Shown: piece by piece, positions 39,801 through 48,257 of the stretch
Layout of the letters: each line of letters starts with the position of its first letter
How positions within the stretch are numbered: position 1 is the stretch's first letter
Assembly (NCBI RefSeq): GCF_001439665.1
Contig: NZ_LMAK01000014.1
Span: forward strand, 1 to 64,000
Length of the DNA stretch: 64,000 bases
Direction: 5' to 3'
Source of the DNA: Formosa algae
GTDB lineage: Bacteria; Bacteroidota; Bacteroidia; Flavobacteriales; Flavobacteriaceae
Notes under the pieces: model-generated
What the model saw: only the letters and a program-made list of their open reading frames with translations
Told to the model about the DNA's origin: nothing
The model's database searches: none
Translations under genes and position numbers: made by a program

Positions 39801-40152
39801 TGTCACAACAGAGGCACTTAACCGTTGGAGTCCGACCAATACCGATACCGATATTCCAGAAGCGCGAGTAAGCAGAAGTTTTGTAACGTCAGACCGTTGG
39901 ATAGACGATGCGAGTTATGTTCGTATTAAAAACATCTCTTTAGGCTATAACTTTTCAGCAGACTTTTTATCAAAAATCCATATGTCGGCAGCGCGATTAT
40001 ACGTGAGCGGACAAAACCTATTCACCTTTACCAATTACAAGGGGATAGATCCCGAAGTATCCTATAGCAATTCCAGTAGTAATATTGGTTTAGACTACGG
40101 GAGTTACCCGAATGTAAAATCGTATACCGTAGGATTAAATATAAGCTTCTAG
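36886..40152 (+). CDS. SusC/RagA-family TonB-linked outer-membrane transporter with STN domain
   Basis: A 1088-residue outer-membrane importer for large ligands, usually oligosaccharides. It has a signal peptide, an STN signalling domain (about 35-110) that couples to FecR, a carboxypeptidase-regulatory-like domain (about 123-195), a TonB box and V-V-V-V-G-Y-G-S motif near 202, a plug with the SusC hallmark D-P-L-I-V-V-D-G-F near 278, and a 22-strand barrel. G-F-E near 800 and the aromatic final residue fit the family. The SusD partner starts 27 bases downstream. No carbohydrate-active enzyme is visible next to the pair within the window. Confidence 0.92.
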   Translation: MKALFRNVFRLTLFICFISAYPSYGMSENMDSTQVTLNERGATLVEILSKISKITDFNITYGDFIAKNKQPYDAVYTNTALHTVLSDLGKQAHFSFKVNGSDVLIGHPTKQTAETAVQEKMTLTGKVFDDMNLPLPGANIVEQGTTNGVTTDYDGNFTITLSQANATIIVSYLGYTTQHVAVNGRPNISITLEVDAAGLDEVVVVGYGSVKKSDLTGAVSSVSADDLVAFPVVDATQALQGRAAGVSVQATNGAPGSDYSIQIRGNTSINASNDPLIVVDGFIGGIMPPAEDIQSIEVLKDASSTAVYGARGANGVIIVSTKRGAKGKPQFSFSTSYSSQTEINRLDLLNADQFTEYITELDPDFIPELTGEGTDWQDEIYRTGGVQNYQLSIAGGSDAISYYVSGAIYDQEGVVKDSDYKRYSVTTNLDLQASEAVKFGTSLFVRRSYTNGVKSQEGGDAAQTGVISGAYKFSPTQSITDANGDFALSIVGYPIDNPYALATEYQNEVIADVFQGNVYAEIDLLKDLKFKTTLGTSIHDSRTGQYYPTTLDRGNSVGGEATLNTYKATSFISENYLTYAKTFAEVHEFAAMAGYSLQKDRTEVTTSLASGFISDSFSFWNLGAGSNASSVDSELYESTFEAVFGRINYTLNGKYLFTFTGRREGSSVFAKNNKYGFFPSAAFGWKISDENFLADSNTISLLKLRVSYGEVGNQAISPYQSLASFTDVFTTVQGSAVTAIRPSTISNNDLTWETTAQTNVGIDVELLRNRFGLTLDYYKMKTTDLLFDVPTPNYTGFETQLQNIGTVDNEGFEFAANAAIFQGDFRWNTYANISFNDNTIVKLVENDTDGNDIYYSSNPLSGGGTTQLLREGESVGTFWGYMYDGVVQSEADVLVGGEAVGGESFKDLNGDGALTDEDRAIIGDPHPDFNWGWNNDFSYKNINLNIFVQGSQGGEILNYTLMELGALNGRTNVTTEALNRWSPTNTDTDIPEARVSRSFVTSDRWIDDASYVRIKNISLGYNFSADFLSKIHMSAARLYVSGQNLFTFTNYKGIDPEVSYSNSSSNIGLDYGSYPNVKSYTVGLNISF

Positions 40153-40179
40153 TAGTTCACAACACTTAACATTATAATT

Positions 40180-41736
40180 ATGAAACAGATAATACAATAT
40201 GCAGCACTTACGCTAACGCTATGCGCGTCTTTAGTGAGTTGTGCAGACTTAGACGAAAACCCAGTGGGGACTTTAACGCCAGAAGGTTTTTTTAATACCA
40301 TAGACGATGTGTACCCAATGATTGATGGGACTTACGGCCTTATGGCATCTTCAAGTTATTATGGCGCCGGACTTACCGTGCCTTTACAACTGATGAGTGA
40401 TATGGTAGATAACGGTTACGAATTTAGTGATTATGCCGAGTTTAGTCGGTTTTTAACCACACCTACCAACTCGTATGTGTCCGATTTATGGGCTTCATCT
40501 TACCAAACCATTGCCACAGCCAATACGGCCATTCAAGGCGTGGGGTATTTAGACGATGAAACCGAAGCCGTAAAACTGGCAGCAGAAGGGGAAGCTAGAT
40601 TTGTAAGAGCTTTTTTATACTATCATTTGGTGCGACTGTACGGTAGCATTCCGTATATCGATAATCCAGATATCGAAGATCCGTTAAGCATTACATTATC
40701 GACGCCAGACGAAGTTTACGCCCATATTATTGAAGATATGACGTTTGCTTTTGAAAACCTAGATTACGATCCGCGTGATGGCGTGCGTTCTAAACCGTCT
40801 AAAGGTGCTGCAGCCTCGTATTTAGCTTCGATATATATGACGCGTGGCGAATGGCAATTGTCTTACGATTATGCCAAATGGGTAATAGATAATTCAGGCG
40901 CTTTAAACTATGCTTTGGAAGACGATTATCAAGATTTATTTAGAAATAGCGAACAGTGGGCCTCTTCAGAATATATTTTCTTGGTCGATTTTACCAGTAA
41001 CCAAACCGGTCAGAATCCCAACCCGACAACCTATGAAAACGACAACAAAATCGGTCCTTTTAATGGGGTAGAAGGTGGCGAGTCGCCTTTAGGTGGTTGG
41101 AGCATGCTTGTGCCACATCTTAATGTGTATAGCGCTTGGGACACCGAAGATTACCGTTTAAAAGTGAGTATGACGGACTCTTTAATTTTAGGCGATGATA
41201 CGGGTATAGTGAGACCGTATACCGATTTTGAAATTCCAAGACCACATATTGCCAAATACACCAGATTTCCGGGCGATGGTCGTACTACAGCAGGCTGGCG
41301 TTCAGATTTTGATTATGTGGCCTTTAGATACGCTGAGGTATTACTTATTGCAGCCGAAACCGCTAACGAATTAGGATTCACCGATGAGGCAATAGGTTAT
41401 GTGAATCAAATACGCGCTCGTGCCAGACAAGCCGGAGTGATTGAGTTTGATGGTGGTGGTTTAGGCACGTATGCACCAAGCACTTTTCCGGAAGATGTAA
41501 CTTCAGGATTAGGAACGTCAGAGTTAAGAGACGTGATCTTAGAAGAGCGCCGTATAGAATTAGCGTTTGAGTGGAAGCGTTGGTACGATATTGTACGTCA
41601 CGATATGGGGGCAGAAGTTTTTGGCACAAATGGTTTAGAACCTCAATCAAATTTTAATACCTTTAGATATTTATTACCGATACCACAAGACGAAATGAAT
41701 AAGAACGAAAACTTTGTTCAGAATCCTGGGTATTAA
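40180..41736 (+). CDS. SusD/RagB-family surface lipoprotein
   Basis: A 518-residue ligand-binding lipoprotein that acts as the lid of the upstream SusC transporter. The lipobox L-V-S-C puts the lipidated cysteine at residue 21. The TPR-like N-terminal half has A-E-G-E-A-R-F-V-R-A-F-L-Y-Y-H-L-V-R-L-Y-G (the family hallmark, near residue 146) and the C-terminal domain has E-E-R-R-I-E-L-A-F-E-W-K-R-W-Y-D-I-V-R near residue 456. Both are typical. It ends with the N-P-G-Y tail seen in many SusD proteins. A strong terminator follows 80 bases later, so the transport operon ends here. Confidence 0.92.
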   Translation: MKQIIQYAALTLTLCASLVSCADLDENPVGTLTPEGFFNTIDDVYPMIDGTYGLMASSSYYGAGLTVPLQLMSDMVDNGYEFSDYAEFSRFLTTPTNSYVSDLWASSYQTIATANTAIQGVGYLDDETEAVKLAAEGEARFVRAFLYYHLVRLYGSIPYIDNPDIEDPLSITLSTPDEVYAHIIEDMTFAFENLDYDPRDGVRSKPSKGAAASYLASIYMTRGEWQLSYDYAKWVIDNSGALNYALEDDYQDLFRNSEQWASSEYIFLVDFTSNQTGQNPNPTTYENDNKIGPFNGVEGGESPLGGWSMLVPHLNVYSAWDTEDYRLKVSMTDSLILGDDTGIVRPYTDFEIPRPHIAKYTRFPGDGRTTAGWRSDFDYVAFRYAEVLLIAAETANELGFTDEAIGYVNQIRARARQAGVIEFDGGGLGTYAPSTFPEDVTSGLGTSELRDVILEERRIELAFEWKRWYDIVRHDMGAEVFGTNGLEPQSNFNTFRYLLPIPQDEMNKNENFVQNPGY

Positions 41737-41816
41737 ACTTTTAATCCGCGTGATCCCATGTCGTTAGCTTAGCTTTCGGTGATGCTCACAGCAATACCCC
41801 CTAATTATTGGATTCG

Positions 41817-41858
41817 CTCCCCTTAAACACTGTATGTGATTTGAGGGGAGTTTTTTTT
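41817..41858 (+). terminator. Rho-independent terminator of the SusCD operon
   Basis: CTCCCC (41817-41822) pairs with GGGGAG (41845-41850) and is followed by eight T (41851-41858). It closes the sigma/FecR/SusC/SusD block and separates it from the restriction locus. Confidence 0.8.
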
Positions 41859-41892
41859 GTGTATGGGTTTGGGGGATATTTTAGTTGGTCTT

Positions 41893-41908
41893 TTACGGGA
41901 TTCCGTAG
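41893..41908. promoter_or_regulatory. Palindrome TTACGG-N4-CCGTAG upstream of hsdM
   Basis: TTACGGGATTCCGTAG is a near-perfect inverted repeat, one base off symmetry, 325 bases before hsdM. It shares the core TACGGnnTTCCGTA with the sites at 41995 and 5438. Confidence 0.45.
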
Positions 41909-41994
41909 TTTTTATTAGTTTGGATTTAGTATTTTTAGGGATTATTTAAATTAAAATATTATCATGTTTAGATTTAAGTAATGAAGGTGATACT

Positions 41995-42010
41995 TTACGG
42001 ATTTCCGTAA
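41995..42010. promoter_or_regulatory. Palindrome TTACGG-N4-CCGTAA upstream of hsdM, second copy
   Basis: TTACGGATTTCCGTAA is perfect, 102 bases from the first copy and 223 bases before hsdM. Two sites roughly ten helical turns apart would let one regulator bind both and loop the DNA. The rest of the 41737-42232 spacer is AT-rich, with no gene. Confidence 0.5.
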
Positions 42011-42232
42011 GTTTTACGTGTAGAATTTTATTATTTTTATTGCGTTCTATTAATAAAATTCCAATTTAAATGCAGAAAACTTTTACTATAAACATTTTAA
42101 TATTTTCTATATTTAGCATCCCTCATAAAGTATGTATTTTATATAAAGTACATAACCATCTAAAACTTAAATAACTGCTGTTTAAAATCAGCTACAATAC
42201 TACTTAAAACCCAGAAGGTTTAAGACTTATAC

Positions 42233-43825
42233 ATGACTCACGATACTATTAAAAAGCTGGAAACCGAACTTTGGGATGCAGCAGACGATTTAAGAGCAAA
42301 CTCTAAACTTACAGCTTCCGAATACAAAGATCCCCTATTAGGTTTGGTACTACTACGTTTCGCGCAAAACCGTTTTGAAGATTCTAAAATAGAAATTGAG
42401 AAAGGACTAGCAATAAACCCAAGAACGGGGAAAAAAAGAGAAGTTAACAAAGGTGACTATGCAGGTCAAGGTGCTATGTTTTTACCCGAAAAGGCAAAAT
42501 ACGATTATTTAGCCGACTTGCCCGAAGCCGAAAATATAGCGGAAGCCATTAATAATGCCATGAAGCTTATTGAAGCCGAATATCCAGACCTTGAAGGTAT
42601 TCTACCAAAAAGCTACCAAGAGTTTGATGATAAACTTTTACGAGATTTAGTTCGTGTTTTTAACAAAGATGCCGTAAAACAAGCCAAAGGCGATGTGTTT
42701 GGGCGTATTTACGAGTTTTTCTTAATGAAATTCTCTATGCAAGGTGCCGGTGCACAAGAAGGCGGAGAATTCTTCACGCCACCATCTTTAGTAAACCTAA
42801 TCGTTAACTTTATACAACCCAATCATGGTATTATACACGATCCGGCCTGTGGTTCTGGAGGTATGTTTGTGCAAACGGCACATTTTATAAAAGACCATGA
42901 GAATAAAAATGTTAACGAGGCCATTACAGTATATGGTACAGAACTTAAAAGCAATAACACACGCTTAGCAAAAATGAACCTTGCCATTCATGGTATAGAA
43001 GGTAGAATTATAGAAAGTAATAGTTTTTACTCCAATCCACACCATTTAACAGGGAAGTGTGATTTCGTCATGGCGAATCCACCATTTAATGTCGATAAAA
43101 TAGATGCTAAAAATAAGTTTTTAGCAGATGATGATCGTTTACCATTTGGCGCACCATTAACAGGAAAAGGCACCATAAGTAATGGTAATTATTTATGGAT
43201 TCAGTATTTTCATAGCTATTTAAACGCAACAGGAAGAGCAGGGTTCGTCATGGCAAGTTCTGCCACAGATGCTGGAAATGCTGAAAAACTAATCCGTCAA
43301 AAATTAATAGAATCTGGCGATGTAGAATGTATTGTAGCTATTAGCAATAACTTTTTTTACACACGTAGTTTACCATGTCATGTTTGGTTTTTTAATAAAG
43401 GAAAAAAAGCCGAAAATAAAGACAAGGTGTTAATGATAGATGCGCGTAATACGTTTAGAAAAGTAAGCACTACGATTAACGATTTTAGCGACGAGCAACT
43501 AGAAGGTTTAACAGCAATCATGGATGCCTTTAGAACCAATAATCTTAAAGCTGTCAGTTCGAGCGCAGTCGAGAACGCTTGGATAGCAGAACACTTCCCG
43601 AAAGGAAAATACCAAGACGTAGAAGGCTTATGTAAAATAGCCTCTATTGAAGACATTGCAGAACAAGACTACAGCCTAACACCAGGACGCTACGTTGGTG
43701 TGAAGATTGACATTGATATGGACTTTGACTACAAAACACGTATGACCGAAATCCATACCGAATTAGCACAACTAAATACCGAAGCCAATAGTTTAATGGA
43801 TAAAATTCAATCTGTTAAATTATGA
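42233..43825 (+). CDS. hsdM: Type I restriction-modification DNA methyltransferase subunit
   Basis: N6-adenine methyltransferase subunit M (530 aa, normal length). The N-terminal helical domain (1-~150) contacts HsdS. Motif I is D-P-A-C-G-S-G-G-M-F (203-212) for SAM and motif IV is N-P-P-F (282-285) for the target adenine. With HsdS it forms the modification enzyme; with HsdR it restricts unmethylated DNA. The gene overlaps hsdS by 4 bases (ATGA), a common sign of translational coupling. It appears intact and opens an island with lower G+C-type codons than the SusCD genes before it. Confidence 0.95.
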   Translation: MTHDTIKKLETELWDAADDLRANSKLTASEYKDPLLGLVLLRFAQNRFEDSKIEIEKGLAINPRTGKKREVNKGDYAGQGAMFLPEKAKYDYLADLPEAENIAEAINNAMKLIEAEYPDLEGILPKSYQEFDDKLLRDLVRVFNKDAVKQAKGDVFGRIYEFFLMKFSMQGAGAQEGGEFFTPPSLVNLIVNFIQPNHGIIHDPACGSGGMFVQTAHFIKDHENKNVNEAITVYGTELKSNNTRLAKMNLAIHGIEGRIIESNSFYSNPHHLTGKCDFVMANPPFNVDKIDAKNKFLADDDRLPFGAPLTGKGTISNGNYLWIQYFHSYLNATGRAGFVMASSATDAGNAEKLIRQKLIESGDVECIVAISNNFFYTRSLPCHVWFFNKGKKAENKDKVLMIDARNTFRKVSTTINDFSDEQLEGLTAIMDAFRTNNLKAVSSSAVENAWIAEHFPKGKYQDVEGLCKIASIEDIAEQDYSLTPGRYVGVKIDIDMDFDYKTRMTEIHTELAQLNTEANSLMDKIQSVKL

Positions 43826-45132
43826 TGGAGGGTTGGAGAAAAACAAAAATAGAAGATGTAGCATTGGTAGGAGATGGAGCTCATGCTTCAATAAAACGCA
43901 AAGAGACAGGTGTAATGTATTTCACATCTAAAAACTTTGACTCAAATGGTTTAAAACTTAATAAGGTCGATTACATTTCTGAAGAGGATTTTAAAAAATA
44001 TTTTAACCCTAATTCCAAAGCTTTAACTAAACCTAAGAAGAATGATGTTTTACTTAGTATTATTGGTTCCATGGGTGCTCCATATTTGGTTAATGGAGAT
44101 TTTGAGTTTGGTTTATCTAGTAGTGTTTCAATTTTAAGACCAAAGTATGAGGTTGTAAACTCAAAATATTTGTTTTATTGGATTAAAAGTGAATATTTTC
44201 AAAAATCAATAGATAGTATAAAAAGTGGAGTCGCACAAAGTTTCCTTAGCTTGGGAATGATTCGCAGCTTACCTTGTATTATACCACCACTAAAAACCCA
44301 ACGCAAAATAGCATCCATTTTATCGGCTTATGATGATTTAATTGAAAACAACCTAAAACGCATTAAATTATTAGAAGAACAAGCACAACAATCCTATGAA
44401 GAGTGGTTTGTACGTTTTAAATTTCCTGGTTATGAGGATGTAGCGTTTGATGAGGTTAGTGGGTTGCCTGTTGGTTGGGAGAATAAAGATTTAAACTTTT
44501 TGTGTGATAAAATAACTGATGGTACTCATGCAACACCAAAACAAGTTGATGAAGGATATAAACTTATTACAGGAAAACATATTGGAGAAGGATTTGTGAA
44601 TTTTGAATCAGCTTATTTAATAAGTGAAGAAGATCATTATTCAATAAGGAAAAGAAGTGGTTTAGATAAAGGAGATATTCTATTCTCAAATATTGGAACT
44701 TTAGGAAATATTGCTGTCGTAACAGAAGATTTTGAATACAGTTGTAAAAATGTAATCATATTCAAGAAAAAAAACTTTTTTCAAAACTATTTATATTGCT
44801 ATTTAACAAACACAAATACTAAAAATAAACTAGATAATCAGTCTTCTGGCGTCGCTCAAAAGTTTTATAGTTTAGGTTTTATAAGAAATTTTAAAGATAA
44901 TTTTCCTGATGAAGAATTAGTTCAAAATTTTGATAAGGTTGTTAATCCATTATTTCAATTAAAATATAATCTTTTTACCCAAAACCAACACTTAAAAGAA
45001 GCACGCGATATTTTGTTACCACGTTTAATGAGTGGGATGATAGACCCTTCGACAAGCTCAGGGCAAGTTGTGGATGGTTTGGTGGTTAATGAGCAGTGGG
45101 GTAAGGTTGCAGAGGAGAGAAGTAATTATTAG
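43822..45132 (+). CDS. hsdS: Type I restriction-modification specificity subunit
   Basis: DNA-recognition subunit (436 aa). Target-recognition domain 1 covers about residues 1-155; the helical spacer with L-P-C-I-I-P-P-L-K-T-Q-R-K-I-A and an L-L-E-E-Q-A-Q-Q-S-Y-E-E-W-F block follows (about 150-200); domain 2 spans about 215-375 and the distal helix ends with L-K-E-A-R-D-I-L-L-P-R-L-M-S-G. Two consecutive ATG codons (43822 and 43825) are possible starts. After the distal helix there is an odd tail beginning D-P-S-T-S-S-G-Q that is encoded by an inserted repeat. The sequence recognised cannot be predicted here. Confidence 0.92.
   Translation: MMEGWRKTKIEDVALVGDGAHASIKRKETGVMYFTSKNFDSNGLKLNKVDYISEEDFKKYFNPNSKALTKPKKNDVLLSIIGSMGAPYLVNGDFEFGLSSSVSILRPKYEVVNSKYLFYWIKSEYFQKSIDSIKSGVAQSFLSLGMIRSLPCIIPPLKTQRKIASILSAYDDLIENNLKRIKLLEEQAQQSYEEWFVRFKFPGYEDVAFDEVSGLPVGWENKDLNFLCDKITDGTHATPKQVDEGYKLITGKHIGEGFVNFESAYLISEEDHYSIRKRSGLDKGDILFSNIGTLGNIAVVTEDFEYSCKNVIIFKKKNFFQNYLYCYLTNTNTKNKLDNQSSGVAQKFYSLGFIRNFKDNFPDEELVQNFDKVVNPLFQLKYNLFTQNQHLKEARDILLPRLMSGMIDPSTSSGQVVDGLVVNEQWGKVAEERSNY
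45045..45063 (+). repeat. Short dispersed repeat inside hsdS
   Basis: CCCTTCGACAAGCTCAGGG is a 19-base, partly palindromic unit I know as a common dispersed repeat in many bacterial genomes. Here it lies in frame and codes for P-S-T-S-S-G near the HsdS C-terminus. The TTCGA core also appears in the repeat block at 52091. Confidence 0.6.
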
Positions 45133-45165
45133 AACATAACATAGTATTGTTATGAATAAAAAAAT

Positions 45166-46818
45166 ATGAAAAGTATAAAACTAACACCACAAAGAAAAGA
45201 ACAACTTACTCAGTTATGGCATAATTACAGAGATCGCGTAGATTCCCATCAAATTAAATATATTAGTGAGGAATTAGATTCGATTGCATCAGACTGGAGT
45301 AGGTATAAAATTAAGATTCAAGATGAAACTTTTAATATAGACGATTATACTAATCGGATAAACACCGATGAAGATCAGATGCCAGGTGGCTATTTATGTA
45401 ATTTTTTAGAACGTACTACAAAAACAGTTTTAGGGTCTTCTAAACCCGCAGGTTCAGCATTAGCATTTGGTGTAAAATTAAATTTAAATGGGAGCTATTC
45501 TATTGGAATTAAAAGACCTAATGAAACTAAAGAAACTGCAATCGAAGTTTTTGATGAAGAAATAAAACCTTTATTTGAAAAAGTGACATTATGTACAGAG
45601 CCATCGCATAAGGCAGATCTTTTTGAAAACTCGAAATATCCATCAAAACAGATTTTACGTAAATTATCGGTTTTAGATCATTTAAATGATTTCCTTTTTA
45701 TGTATTCAGATGAATCCATTGATGCCTTACATGATGAGATTATTGATAGTGAGACAGCAACTAATTTGGGTAAAAATCATGAAGTAAGACAGGTTTTAAA
45801 TGAGACTTTCAAAATGCCTAACGATCCTGTTGAATCGGTATTGTTGTCTAAATTTATGTGGAACTATGTTAACGCTAAAGTAATAGCAGATGCAGATTCG
45901 CCTAATGTTATTTTATACGGTCCTCCAGGAACAGGTAAAACCTATGCCGTAACCCAAAGTTTAGATTTTGCTTGTAAAGGAGATGGTTCTCGTTATGAAT
46001 TTGTACAATTTCATCCATCATTTACGTACGAAGATTTTATAGAAGGTATTAAACCTAAAGGCGTAACTAAAGATGGAAATATAAAGTTTGAACTTACAGA
46101 TGGCATTTTTAAAAAATTCTGTAAAAGAGCAAAACAAAACCCTGATGTTGATTACTATTTTGTGATAGACGAGATTAATAGAGCTAATTTATCCAGTGTT
46201 TTTGGCGAAACCTTATTGTGTTTAGAAAAGGATTATCGCCATGATGTAAAAACTTCAGATAGAATAGGGCTTTATAAAACGCAATATTCTGCGCTTATAG
46301 AAGACATGATAAAGGATGGTGCTCCTGAAGATTTAGCATATCACTATGAAGATGGAAATGCATATTTTGGAGTCCCGAAAAATGTATTTTTTATAGGTAT
46401 GATGAATGATGTCGATAAAAGTATCGATGCCTTCGATTTAGCTTTAAGAAGACGTTTTAAGTGGATTAGAAAAGATTGTAATTATGATGTTATAGAACAA
46501 AATACACGTTTTAGAAATGGAGATGAATTTACCAATATAGAGGAGTATGTAAAATGTTGTAATACATTAAATGATTATATCTCGAAGGAATTAAATCTTG
46601 GAAAGTCTTATGAATTTGGGCATTCATTTTTTATGAAAATGGGAAGCATCTCAAAGCTTAAACAAATAAGTTCAAAAAATCTTGATGAGTTGTTCAATCT
46701 TCATTTACGACCAACATTAAAAGAATATTTAAGAGCGTTATATTCTGAAAGTGATTTGGAAAGTAAATTAGATTTGGCGCTAATAAAGTTTAAGAGTCCT
46801 TTAAAACGAAACAAATAA
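45166..46818 (+). CDS. mcrB: McrB-like AAA+ GTPase nested in the type I locus
   Basis: Second McrB-type motor in the window (550 aa), without EVE-like modules. Residues 1-~235 are an N-terminal domain of unknown specificity. The AAA+ core shows Walker A G-P-P-G-T-G-K-T (252-259), F-H-P-S-F-T-Y-E-D-F-I-E-G, Walker B with D335-E336 then I-N-R-A-N, and L-A-L-R-R-R-F. The sensor segment reads G-M-M-N-D-V-D-K-S in place of the usual G-T-M-N-T-A-D-x-S, a small change that could alter GTP use. It stands 33 bases after hsdS and touches the McrC-like gene directly (no spacer), so it is likely expressed with both. Confidence 0.88.
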   Translation: MKSIKLTPQRKEQLTQLWHNYRDRVDSHQIKYISEELDSIASDWSRYKIKIQDETFNIDDYTNRINTDEDQMPGGYLCNFLERTTKTVLGSSKPAGSALAFGVKLNLNGSYSIGIKRPNETKETAIEVFDEEIKPLFEKVTLCTEPSHKADLFENSKYPSKQILRKLSVLDHLNDFLFMYSDESIDALHDEIIDSETATNLGKNHEVRQVLNETFKMPNDPVESVLLSKFMWNYVNAKVIADADSPNVILYGPPGTGKTYAVTQSLDFACKGDGSRYEFVQFHPSFTYEDFIEGIKPKGVTKDGNIKFELTDGIFKKFCKRAKQNPDVDYYFVIDEINRANLSSVFGETLLCLEKDYRHDVKTSDRIGLYKTQYSALIEDMIKDGAPEDLAYHYEDGNAYFGVPKNVFFIGMMNDVDKSIDAFDLALRRRFKWIRKDCNYDVIEQNTRFRNGDEFTNIEEYVKCCNTLNDYISKELNLGKSYEFGHSFFMKMGSISKLKQISSKNLDELFNLHLRPTLKEYLRALYSESDLESKLDLALIKFKSPLKRNK

Positions 46819-48255
46819 ATGAAAATCACAAAACCCGTAAATCATAATTTCTATGAGGAAGCCCCCCTTTCTTTAAAAAAACTATGCGATGGTTTTGGGG
46901 TTAAATTAACCCAAAGAAAAAAAATAGAACACACGCTGTTTTCATCGGTGCTTGAATTAAAAAGGGGAGATCCTAGATTTGAAAATATTAGTGTTTTTGG
47001 GTTCAAAAATATAGCTAACGAAAAAGCAGACGAAGACGGCTTAATTTTAAAGTTATACAATAAAACAAATGCATCTAATGAAATTGACTATTTCATTCAG
47101 ACCGGTTTATTTGCAGGCATTGTATATCATAAGGGATATCAGTTTAATATAAATACAAGATATGGCGATGCTTTTTTAAGACGAATGCTAAATTTTGTAA
47201 ATGATATTTTTGTAGATGATGTAGACGTTAATGCAACAAAAAATAATAAGAAAAATAACTTCTTATTTATATTAGCATATTTATTTATTCAATCGCTAGA
47301 AAAGGCCGCTGTTTTAGGGTTACCACAAGAATACCAAACCTTTACACAAACAAGTAATAAGGTAAGAGGTAAAATAGATTTAAACTCCTATCTAAAAAAT
47401 CATATGCCGTTTAAAGGGGAAATTACAACCACCTTTAGGGAACAAACATATATTAAAGAAATAATAGATGTATTGTATTTGGCTTTATTAAAACTAGAAA
47501 AGTCTTTTGGAAAAGAAATCCATAAGCGCTTAATGGGTGTACAAACTTTGCTGAAACAGAATTATTCAGGCACATATGCAACCCAAGAAACAATTAGAAA
47601 AGCAAAACAGCATAGAGTTTTAAATAATCCATCATTTTTCTCTTTTAAAAAAGTTCTAGAATATGCCGAGATTATTTTGTTAGATCAGAGTATGGATCCA
47701 TCTACAAACATAAAGAATAAAACTGCTGGCTATTTATTTGATATTTCACAATTATTCGAGATATATTTAGAGAAACTGTTGGCGCATAATTTTAATGATT
47801 GGGAGGTAACATCACAAACAGAATTACAATTATACCAAGGTTTATTTTATGGTAGAAAAATGTTTCCAGATTTAGTAATGAAACACAAATACTCTAATAA
47901 GATAATTGTTTTCGATGCTAAATTTAAGAATATGCGATTGGAAGGTCGAGATTTGGATCGCTCAGATTTTTACCAGATACATACTTATATTCAGTATTAT
48001 GAACCAAATGTCTTATTTGGAGGCTTAATTTATCCGTGTTCAGAGCCTTTAATGACTCAAAATGCACATTCACCAAATTTATTTGGTCATAATTCTTCTA
48101 CTCATTTTATTGTTGATGGTATATATGTTAATGAATCGATGTCGATGGAAGATATTTTAGAAAATGAACTTGATTTTGTGTCAAGAATAGAAGTTTTAAT
48201 TAATGAAACGATGCCTATGGAATCCGATGTTATCAATTCCCAAAACCTAGTATAA
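46819..48255 (+). CDS. mcrC: McrC-like PD-(D/E)xK nuclease nested in the type I locus
   Basis: Nuclease partner of the gene before it (478 aa). The active site shows Pro350-Asp351 in M-F-P-D-L-V-M and Asp366-x-Lys368 in V-F-D-A-K-F-K; the Q-I-H-T-Y-I-Q-Y segment after it is typical of McrC. The start codon follows the previous stop directly. The hsdR start is two bases past its stop, so hsdS, mcrB, mcrC and hsdR are probably one transcript. The protein is longer than E. coli McrC because of an extended N-terminal part of unknown role. Confidence 0.88.
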   Translation: MKITKPVNHNFYEEAPLSLKKLCDGFGVKLTQRKKIEHTLFSSVLELKRGDPRFENISVFGFKNIANEKADEDGLILKLYNKTNASNEIDYFIQTGLFAGIVYHKGYQFNINTRYGDAFLRRMLNFVNDIFVDDVDVNATKNNKKNNFLFILAYLFIQSLEKAAVLGLPQEYQTFTQTSNKVRGKIDLNSYLKNHMPFKGEITTTFREQTYIKEIIDVLYLALLKLEKSFGKEIHKRLMGVQTLLKQNYSGTYATQETIRKAKQHRVLNNPSFFSFKKVLEYAEIILLDQSMDPSTNIKNKTAGYLFDISQLFEIYLEKLLAHNFNDWEVTSQTELQLYQGLFYGRKMFPDLVMKHKYSNKIIVFDAKFKNMRLEGRDLDRSDFYQIHTYIQYYEPNVLFGGLIYPCSEPLMTQNAHSPNLFGHNSSTHFIVDGIYVNESMSMEDILENELDFVSRIEVLINETMPMESDVINSQNLV

Positions 48256-48257
48256 TT

